Assembly: GCA_030037705.1 (NCBI GenBank)
Contig: JASHQE010000160.1
Coordinates: 1 to 36,868 of the forward strand
Source of the DNA: Acidobacteriaceae bacterium
GTDB taxonomy: Bacteria > Acidobacteriota > Terriglobia > Terriglobales > Acidobacteriaceae
DNA length: 36,868 bases
Direction of reading: 5' to 3'
How positions within the stretch are numbered: position 1 is the stretch's first letter; every line of letters starts with the position of its first letter. This document shows positions 31,339-36,868 of the stretch, piece after piece. The notes beneath the pieces were generated by a model that saw only the letters and a list, made by a program, of their open reading frames with translations, did not search any database and was not told the origin of the DNA. The translations under genes and the position numbers were made by a program.

Positions 31339-31729
31339 GCTTATTTAGCTCCAGTTCTATTGCGAGTCGATCGCTCTAGCTCTTTCTTTCGAGCGGTTTC
31401 AGGCGAGCGGCTTCAGGATCGATGTACCCTATTTCACCTTTTGCGCCAAGCCGCCCTTTAGAGATCGGGCCGACTTGGGTGTAGTGCCTCCGGGTAGAGC
31501 CGCCCTGCAACCGCTATAGCTCGCAACCGTTTTGATTTGATCGAATCTTAGCAAGTACATTCCGGCCTGCCCATTGCACAATCGAGGGAAGAAAAAAGCT
31601 GCGAATTGGCGCTTAGGTAACGGTACGGGAGCGTAGTAGTTTTTTTGATTCAGGGAAACAATCGCCGGGTATCTGGCACGGCAACTTGTTTTGCACAGCG
31701 TCGCTTCCGGTTCGCGGTATGCTCAAGGA
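31339..31729. other. 391-bp divergent intergenic region, no gene seen
   Basis: This gap separates a minus-strand membrane-protein gene from the plus-strand metallo-hydrolase gene. It contains AT-rich patches (about 31525-31560 and 31635-31660) where promoters could lie, but no consensus pair was found. ACCGCTATAGCTCGC near 31513 weakly resembles the AACTGCTATAG end of the 101-bp element. Nothing else is supported. Confidence 0.4.
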
Positions 31730-32704
31730 ATGGTGCGCTTCACAGTGCTGGCGTCGGGCTCTAAGGGCAACAGCACGATTGTCTCCGGCGGGCGCACGCG
31801 GATTCTTGTAGATGCCGGCCTGAGCTGCCGTGAGCTCTTCCGCCGCATGAAGCTGGTGGGCGAAGATCCGGCTACCCTGGATGCGATTGTGGTGACGCAC
31901 GAGCATCAGGACCATGTGAATGGCCTTGCCCTGACCGCACGGAAGCTCGGAATCCCGGTGTACTTCACCGAAGCTACGCATCGCGCCTGGATGCGCTGGC
32001 TTGCGCCGCGCCGTCAGATGACTTACGCTCAGTGGCTTGAGGCCGCCGCTGCGACCCGGAAACAGACCGCGGAACCCCAGTCCGAGGCTGAGATTGCGCC
32101 TGGGGAAGCCGAATTAGAGGAGACCAGTGCCGAGATGCAGCCTGCGGGCAATGGGGCTGCGGAAATCAGCCCGGAGTGTTTGCCGAAAGCAGATCCAACG
32201 TGGCTGCCAGCGGTCGAATACTTTGAGGCGGGCTGTCCGTTCGCCATTGGCGATATCGGCGTGAGCCCGTTCACCGTCCCGCACGATGCCGCCGACCCGG
32301 TGGGATTTGTCTTCAAGGCCGAGGGGGTCCGGATGGCCTTTGTGACCGACCTGGGATATGTTGCGCCCAATGTGAAAGCACAGCTGAAGGGCGTCGATCT
32401 GTTGCTTCTGGAGTCAAACCACGACCTGGAGATGCTGCGCGACGGACCGTATCCGTGGTCCCTCAAGCAGAGGGTGCTTTCGCGGGTGGGGCACCTTTCG
32501 AACGAGGCCGCCGCCGAGTTTCTTGCCTCAGGCTACGATGGCCAGGCCGCCTACGTGATTCTGGCGCATCTTTCTGAAAACAATAATCTTCCTGACTTGG
32601 CACGGATCGCTGCCGAGCGCGCCTTGGCGGGGCACGCCAGCCTGCTCGCCAACCGTCTTCTGCTGGCTGCCCAGCACGAACCTCTTTCAGCAATTTCTTT
32701 TTGA
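31730..32704 (+). CDS. MBL-fold metallo-hydrolase, WalJ/YycJ-like, with acidic insert
   Basis: This 324-residue metallo-beta-lactamase-fold protein resembles the WalJ/YycJ group. Evidence: 'RFTVLASGSKGNSTIVSGGR' with 'TRILVDAGLSCRELFRRM', the metal motif 'VVTHEHQDHVNGL' (HxHxDH), 'TVPHDAADPVGFVF', 'AFVTDLGYV', 'LLLLESNHDLEML' and the terminal 'AYVILAHLSENNN'. Relatives are exonuclease-like or unknown. Residues about 85-165 include an extra Glu/Ala/Pro-rich stretch ('EAEIAPGEAELEETSAEMQ') that makes it about 60 residues longer than typical WalJ. ATG 31730 directly follows AAGGA with almost no spacer; GTG 31733 is an alternative. Confidence 0.88.
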   Translation: MVRFTVLASGSKGNSTIVSGGRTRILVDAGLSCRELFRRMKLVGEDPATLDAIVVTHEHQDHVNGLALTARKLGIPVYFTEATHRAWMRWLAPRRQMTYAQWLEAAAATRKQTAEPQSEAEIAPGEAELEETSAEMQPAGNGAAEISPECLPKADPTWLPAVEYFEAGCPFAIGDIGVSPFTVPHDAADPVGFVFKAEGVRMAFVTDLGYVAPNVKAQLKGVDLLLLESNHDLEMLRDGPYPWSLKQRVLSRVGHLSNEAAAEFLASGYDGQAAYVILAHLSENNNLPDLARIAAERALAGHASLLANRLLLAAQHEPLSAISF

Positions 32705-32919
32705 ATAAATGGTATTACAATTGAAAAATGGGCATCTATCGAAGCAGAAGGATAGGCGAGCCTGAGTCGTCCGAACCAGGATGCGACAGGCGCCGCCGAG
32801 AGAGGCAGCCCAGACCGGAATCCTTCGCGCCAAATCAAGCATCAGCTTAAGAGCGGGCTCTTGGTCCCAGATCGCAAGAGCGAGAGCGTTTGACCAAATC
32901 CTGTACAAAGTGGGTCTTT

Positions 32920-33387
32920 ATGGCTATGGCAAGAACGCGATGCAGTGACCGAGTGGTGGGTGCCATCCTGGCGAGTTGGCGCTACGATATTTCGGGGATT
33001 TCGCCCGAGATGCGCCGCGATTACGAACAGCACTTTACCGAATGCATGCATTGCAGCGCCCGGCAGAGATTCCACCGCACAGTGGACGCGACATTGGCAG
33101 TTCTCACGTCGCTGGCGGCGCTTTTCTTTCTCTTCGCCCTGGCAGTCCTCAAGCACATCAAGCCATTGGAGCACGTGGCCTTCAATATTCTTGGCCTCGA
33201 TATCTCCGACATGTATCACATGCTGCTCTCGGCGGGGGTAGCGGGGTTGTGTTTTTCGGTCATCGTGCTGGCGCTCGTCCTGATGGCCACGCCTGCGCCT
33301 TCATACCTCGGCGGCATTGCGGCGGAACGCGCCAAGCTGATTGAAGAGCGGCTGCCTGCGGCCATCAAATCGATCCGGCTGCGGTAA
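32920..33387 (+). CDS. Membrane protein with anti-sigma-like zinc motif (Hx3Cx2C)
   Basis: This 155-residue protein has an N-terminal cytoplasmic part with His38, Cys42 and Cys45 in 'YEQHFTECMHCSARQRF', exactly the Hx3Cx2C spacing of zinc-binding anti-sigma (ZAS) domains. Two hydrophobic helices follow (about 57-77 and 103-124), then a charged tail ('ERAKLIEERLPAAIKSIRLR'). True ZAS proteins usually have one membrane helix and sit beside an ECF sigma factor gene; there is none here, so the role is open. ATG 32920 is preferred; TTG 32890 would add ten residues. A terminator follows. Confidence 0.72.
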   Translation: MAMARTRCSDRVVGAILASWRYDISGISPEMRRDYEQHFTECMHCSARQRFHRTVDATLAVLTSLAALFFLFALAVLKHIKPLEHVAFNILGLDISDMYHMLLSAGVAGLCFSVIVLALVLMATPAPSYLGGIAAERAKLIEERLPAAIKSIRLR

Positions 33388-33404
33388 AGCCAACTTTTTT
33401 GAGG

Positions 33405-33440
33405 AAACGAAAGGCCTCCGCTCCGGGGGCCTTTTCGTTT
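33405..33440. terminator. Bidirectional Rho-independent terminator
   Basis: AAACGAAAGGCCTCCG (33405-33420) pairs with CGGGGGCCTTTTCGTTT (33424-33440) across a CTC loop, giving a long stem that begins in an A-run and ends in a T-run. It serves the plus-strand gene ending at 33387 and, read in reverse, gpmI ending at 33464. It is the clearest intrinsic terminator in the window. Confidence 0.88.
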
Positions 33441-33463
33441 GCCCGATTCTTGGCCAACCGGTG

Positions 33464-35089
33464 CTACTTCGCGATTGACGCGCGCAGGTCACCGCCGGTC
33501 ATCTCCTTAGGCAGGCCGAGATCGAGCAGGCTGAGCAGCGTGGGCGAGATATCGCGCAGGGAGCCGTCTGTTCGCAAACGGTAACGGCTGGCCTCTTCGC
33601 TTACATAGATCATCGGCACCGGGTTGGTGGTATGCGCGGTGTGTGGACCGCCGGTCACGGGGTCGACCATCAGCTCGGCATTGCCATGATCGGCGGTGAT
33701 CAGCCAGCTTCCGTTCTTTTCGCGTATAGCCTTGTAGATGCGATCCAATTGTGCGTCCACGGCCTCGCATGCCTTGATAGTGGGCTCAAGCTTGCCGGAG
33801 TGGCCCACCATGTCGGCATTGGCGAAGTTGGCTACGATCAGATCGAAGGCAGTGTCGTTGATCGCCTTTACGATAGTTTCGCCGATACCCTCGGCGCGCA
33901 TCTCGGGAGCGAGGTCGTAGGTGGCCACTTTCAGCGAAGGGCAGAGAATTCGCTCTTCGCCAGGGAACGGCTGCTCGATGCCACCGTTGAAGAAATACGT
34001 CACGTGCGCGAACTTCTCCGTTTCGGCTACGCGTAAATTACGCAGTTGGTGAGCAGACAGCAGGTTGGCCAGAATGTTGTCCATCGATTCGGGCAGGATG
34101 ACCAGCGGCAGCTCATAAAGCTTGTCGTACTGCGTCATGCAGACGTAGTGCAGTTTTTTCGGGATTTCGGACCGAGGTATGGTCTCGTCCAGCGACTCCC
34201 ATGCATCGAGATTGCGGCCGCCTTCTTTGTTGAGGCCGCTCTCGCGGGCCAGCACGCGGGTGATCTGGCGGGCGCGGTCGGCGCGGAAGTTGAAGTTGAT
34301 GCAGACGTCCTCGTCGCGAATCTGCGCGGTGGGCTTGCCGGCGGCATCGGTGACGACAAACGGAACCAGGAACTCGTCGGTGATGCCGCCGTTGTAGCTC
34401 TCTTTGATGCGCGCGACGGCGTTTGGATAAGCGCCGCCCTCGGCTTTGCCGTTGACCATCGCCTCGAAGGCCTTGCGCTCGCGCTCCCAGCGGCGATCGC
34501 GGTCCATGACGTAGTAGCGGCCGCTTACGCTGGCCAGCTTGCCTGTGCCGTACTCGCGCATCTTCTGCTCAAGCTGTGCAACATAGCCCGCGCCAGAGGT
34601 AGGCAGCGTGTCGCGGCCATCCATGAAGGCGTGGACGAAGACGCGGTCAGAATCGCGATTCAGGCCGTACTCGCGCGCCGTGCGCAGCAGCGCATAGAGG
34701 TGCTCCTGGTGTGAGTGCACGCCGCCGTCGGAGACGAGGCCGAAGAGATGCAACTGCCGTCCGCCCTCGCGCGCGCGCTGCAGGGCTTTCACGATGGCGG
34801 GATTTTTTTGAAATTCGCCGGAAGCGATCTGCGCGTCGATGCGCGTAATGTCCATCTGCACGATGCGGCCGGCGCCGATATTCAAGTGGCCGACCTCACT
34901 GTTGCCCATCTGGCCGTCGGGCAGGCCGACAAAATGTTCTGAAGCCCGGATCAGTGCGTTGGGAAACTCGCGCAGCAGTTTGTCATACGCGGGCTTGCGG
35001 GCCAGGGCAATGGCGTTGTTCGCAGTCTCGGCGCGATATCCCCATCCATCGAGGATGGTCAAAACAAGAGGACGCTTGGAACTGGGCAC
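33464..35089 (-). CDS. gpmI: 2,3-bisphosphoglycerate-independent phosphoglycerate mutase
   Basis: The Mn-dependent enzyme interconverts 3- and 2-phosphoglycerate in glycolysis. The 541-residue protein of the alkaline-phosphatase superfamily has the metal-binding '[10 protein letters not shown]', the phosphoserine Ser64 in '[17 protein letters not shown]', the substrate loop '[12 protein letters not shown]', '[12 protein letters not shown]' and '[11 protein letters not shown]' with '[14 protein letters not shown]'. It starts with GTG (35087-35089); a GAGG lies about 12 bases upstream. Length is slightly above the usual 510-515. It stands alone, about 7 kb from the gap-pgk-tpiA operon. Confidence 0.96.
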   Translation of the reverse strand: MPSSKRPLVLTILDGWGYRAETANNAIALARKPAYDKLLREFPNALIRASEHFVGLPDGQMGNSEVGHLNIGAGRIVQMDITRIDAQIASGEFQKNPAIVKALQRAREGGRQLHLFGLVSDGGVHSHQEHLYALLRTAREYGLNRDSDRVFVHAFMDGRDTLPTSGAGYVAQLEQKMREYGTGKLASVSGRYYVMDRDRRWERERKAFEAMVNGKAEGGAYPNAVARIKESYNGGITDEFLVPFVVTDAAGKPTAQIRDEDVCINFNFRADRARQITRVLARESGLNKEGGRNLDAWESLDETIPRSEIPKKLHYVCMTQYDKLYELPLVILPESMDNILANLLSAHQLRNLRVAETEKFAHVTYFFNGGIEQPFPGEERILCPSLKVATYDLAPEMRAEGIGETIVKAINDTAFDLIVANFANADMVGHSGKLEPTIKACEAVDAQLDRIYKAIREKNGSWLITADHGNAELMVDPVTGGPHTAHTTNPVPMIYVSEEASRYRLRTDGSLRDISPTLLSLLDLGLPKEMTGGDLRASIAK

Positions 35090-35219
35090 GAAGAAGATAC
35101 CTCAGAAGGATCGGATTTCTCTTTCAGAATAAACTGCCGCGCACAGGCGGAGCGTGACCGGGGACACGGCTGCGAAAAAGGATTGATTCACTGCCGCGGA
35201 ATCTGCGATAAGCGAAGCC

Positions 35220-35576
35220 ATGGACGCATCTGTCGACCTATTCGTCTACGGCACGCTGAAGCGCGGCTGCCGCAATCATCGCGTGCTGCACCCGGCGGTT
35301 TTTCTGAGAGAGGCGTGGACCAAGCCGCTGTATCTCATGGTTGACTGCGGTTCGTATCCGGGACTGGTGCGCACGGAGGCGGGCCGGGCGATTTGCGGCG
35401 AGCTGTATCGCGTAGACGCGCAGCTTTTAGCGGCTCTCGATGCTTTCGAAGATGTGCCGCATGAGTTTATCCGCGCAACGATCGAGCTGCAGAACGGCCT
35501 GACGGCACAGGCGTACTTCTATGACGGGGAAGCTGCGCATCTGCCGCTGTGCGGGGCAGTGTGGGAAGAACGATAG
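35220..35576 (+). CDS. Gamma-glutamylcyclotransferase-like (AIG2/YtfP-type) protein
   Basis: This 118-residue protein of the GGCT-like fold has the substrate loop 'LFVYGTLKRGCRNH', 'SYPGLVRTEAGRAICGELYR', and the acid residue in 'LAALDAFEDVPHEFIRATIE', where the Glu aligns with the catalytic glutamate. Small members either release 5-oxoproline from gamma-glutamyl compounds or resolve gamma-glutamylamine links; which applies here is not visible. Length is standard for the bacterial YtfP group. ATG 35220 has only a weak upstream purine stretch. It is divergent from gpmI. Confidence 0.9.
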   Translation: MDASVDLFVYGTLKRGCRNHRVLHPAVFLREAWTKPLYLMVDCGSYPGLVRTEAGRAICGELYRVDAQLLAALDAFEDVPHEFIRATIELQNGLTAQAYFYDGEAAHLPLCGAVWEER

Positions 35577-35621
35577 CAACGGGGCCGGCAGCGCGTAGCG
35601 GCCGGCCCATCCGGAAGAATT

Positions 35622-35834
35622 CTATTTACCGCCGTGTGCTTGCAGGTGGTGCTTGGTGGCATGGCTCGCGTGCTCGGCTGCGTGGAGCTGGTGCGCGTGC
35701 GCTACGTGCGCGTGGTGAGCGGCTGCTTCGTGGTTGCCGTCGAGATGCTGCTTGGCGGCTTCGTGGTGATGGCGTGCAGCGTGCTCGTGGTGCTCCGCTG
35801 CCTGGGTGTGATGATGAGCTGCCTCGCTGGACAT
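35622..35834 (-). CDS. Histidine/alanine-rich miniprotein
   Basis: The product has 70 residues, of which 22 are histidine and many of the rest alanine. The ATG at 35834 has a strong AAAGGAG seven bases upstream; the open frame extends further but that part is unlike the His-rich body. The spacing of His in blocks ('AEHHEHAARHHHEAAKQH') suggests an amphipathic helix with His faces, able to bind Ni, Zn, Cu or Co. No cysteine or signal peptide is present. Hpn-like storage, buffering or stress roles are possible but inferred. The gene could be mistaken for low-complexity noise; the RBS argues it is real. Confidence 0.72.
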   Translation of the reverse strand: MSSEAAHHHTQAAEHHEHAARHHHEAAKQHLDGNHEAAAHHAHVAHAHQLHAAEHASHATKHHLQAHGGK

Positions 35835-36241
35835 GGCAGTCTCCTTTCGCTTGGCGTTGATCTCAGGTGGTTGATCTCGGGTATTCAACCCGCGAGAATT
35901 ATGGGAGACGGCGCGCAGGCGCGAGATTACAGCCGGGCGAATTCGGGATGAAATTCTGTGGCGACGGTGAGTGTTGTCAAAAAACAACCGCAGATCCTTC
36001 GACTGCGGCCGCCGAAACGGCCGGGTGCCCCAGAGCCTGCCCTGAGCGTAGTCGAAGGGTCTGGATTTTCAGACCTGGGAGAGCGCGATGTTCATCGGCG
36101 CTGCCGCTGTCGTATCGATCCCCGGCTGAGTTGAGTTTTTGCTTTCCCAGGTCTTCCGCCGCGGCGGACAGACCTGGGGCACCCATTTTCGTGCTGGATT
36201 GAATTCCCTGAGACCTGGCCACCCGGCTTTCTTTTTCCTGC
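35835..36241. other. 407-bp intergenic region, repeat-filled
   Basis: The gap holds the presumable promoter of the histidine-rich gene (right of 35835; no consensus pair recognised) and, from about 35990, repeat sequence: inverted CAACCGCAGATCCTTCGACT, CCGAAACGGCCGGGTGCCCCA, and the complete palindromic element. No gene is supported. Confidence 0.5.
36023..36184. repeat. Compound palindromic element (GGTGCCCCAGGTCT family), complete copy B
   Basis: The left end is GGGTGCCCCAGAGCCTG, interrupted by a CCTGAGCGTAGTCGAAGGGT insertion before TCTGGATTTTCAGACCTGGG. The right end is GCTTTCCCAGGTCTTCCGCC then GCGGCGGACAGACCTGGGGC then ACCC, nearly identical to copy A at 28360-28530. The middle differs. 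The flank right of it (ACCCATTTTCGTGCTGGATT) is shared with the decayed copy near 7071. Confidence 0.85.
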
Positions 36242-36622
36242 TCATCCGTCGCCGTTCTCCGGGGGGTTGCACTCAATGATCCCATACTCCCGGATCGTCT
36301 CCAGATCGTCGTGCCGCGATTCCTCGTAGTCAACGCGCACGTACACGCGGGGCATCAGTTGAAACGTGAAGGAGGTGCCGTCGGTAAATTGCACTTCCAG
36401 CGACTGCCAGTCCGGCGCGTCCATGTAGTCGATGTAGATATAGGCCACGGTCTTGCCCATGGCTTCGGTAAAGTTGATCATGCCGGGGCGCGGTCGCGGT
36501 GGATAAAGAGCAGGCCGTACCGGCACATCCGGTTCCATATCCAGCTCATCCAGTTTGGAGGGGGTTTTCTTTTTGGGGTTTGCGCGGGGAGTGGGTCGGT
36601 TAGTACTTTTAGAAACAGCCAT
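36242..36622 (-). CDS. Unrecognised small soluble protein
   Basis: This 126-residue protein is unknown to me. Residues 1-45 are Lys/Pro/Arg-rich ('RPTPRANPKKKTPSKLDEL' then 'PPRPRPG') and probably flexible. Residues about 47-120 look like a small beta-rich domain ('KTVAYIYIDYMDAPDWQSLE', 'VQFTDGTSFTFQLMPRVYVR', 'RHDDLETIREYGII'). No membrane segment, signal peptide or catalytic motif is visible. GAAAGGC six bases before the ATG supports the start. Flanked by repeats on both sides. Confidence 0.72.
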   Translation of the reverse strand: MAVSKSTNRPTPRANPKKKTPSKLDELDMEPDVPVRPALYPPRPRPGMINFTEAMGKTVAYIYIDYMDAPDWQSLEVQFTDGTSFTFQLMPRVYVRVDYEESRHDDLETIREYGIIECNPPENGDG

Positions 36623-36812
36623 GGCATTGCCTTTCTGTTCAAAAGGTGATGGTGGTTAGGGATACGTCGGTGCTCTAACATCGGCGTGTCCCGCTGCGGA
36701 TTGTCCGGAACCGGTAGAAACAACTACCTGATTCCGATGATGGAGACTGTAACAGAAGATTTGGGTCGGCGCTAGAAAAAATCACGAAGAAATTGAGAAT
36801 ATATTTTCTCGA

Positions 36813-36868
36813 CCGAAACGGCCGGGTGCCCCACCCAAGCACTGTCATCCTGAGCGAAGTCCGCCGTG
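36813..36868 (+). repeat. Start of another dispersed repeat copy, cut by the window end
   Basis: CCGAAACGGCCGGGTGCCCCA (36813-36833; same 21 bases at 36012-36032) is followed by CAAGCACTGTCATCCTGAGC and GAAGTCCGCCG, which parallels 28271-28290 and 28417-28440. The element continues beyond the window, so its completeness is unknown. Confidence 0.7.

Overview
The window is a GC-rich, densely packed bacterial chromosome segment. The protein types, the abundance of TTG and GTG starts, and several dispersed palindromic repeats (GGGCTAAAGCCC-type, ACTGATCACTG-type, and a GGTGCCCCAGGTCT-type element) suggest an acidobacterium of the Terriglobales/Acidobacteriales. That assignment is an inference from protein flavour and repeat style; no rRNA gene is present to confirm it. 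No tRNA, rRNA, CRISPR array, transposase or phage gene was seen.

Layout. Bases 1-10040 hold mostly independent plus-strand genes: the tail of an M16 peptidase, a secreted Ig/lectin-like protein behind a 778-bp non-coding leader, a DUF5519 protein, a secreted DUF885 protein, proC, an unrecognised protein with an SGC...His signature reminiscent of CNF/BLF1-type deamidases, and a large secreted beta-propeller/phosphoesterase protein. Bases 10292-22860 are one long respiratory complex I operon in the order nuoA-B-C-D-I-H-J-K-L-M-M-N. Minus-strand genes at 22976-26506 form a lower-glycolysis operon, transcribed gap, ridA-like, pgk, tpiA. Bases 26817-36868 carry mixed genes: a P-loop kinase, a DinB protein, ribA, an orphan LytS-type histidine kinase, two small membrane proteins (one with a zinc-binding anti-sigma signature), a WalJ-type metallo-hydrolase, gpmI, a gamma-glutamylcyclotransferase-like protein, a histidine-rich miniprotein and an unknown protein.

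How they fit. The complex I operon lacks nuoE, nuoF and nuoG, so no NADH-oxidising module is encoded here. It carries two consecutive, divergent nuoM genes, and its NuoL has an unusually long C-terminal lateral-helix region. Together these point to a complex I with four antiporter-like subunits instead of three. The second NuoM has Leu where NuoL, the first NuoM and NuoN have the TM7 lysine. This is the most system-like observation in the window. The glycolytic genes and gpmI cover triose phosphate to 2-phosphoglycerate. The ridA-like gene embedded among them lacks the Arg expected of imine deaminases.

Repeats fill most of the longer intergenic spaces and also sit inside the nuo and gap operons, between cotranscribed genes. 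At least four families can be distinguished by their palindromic cores.
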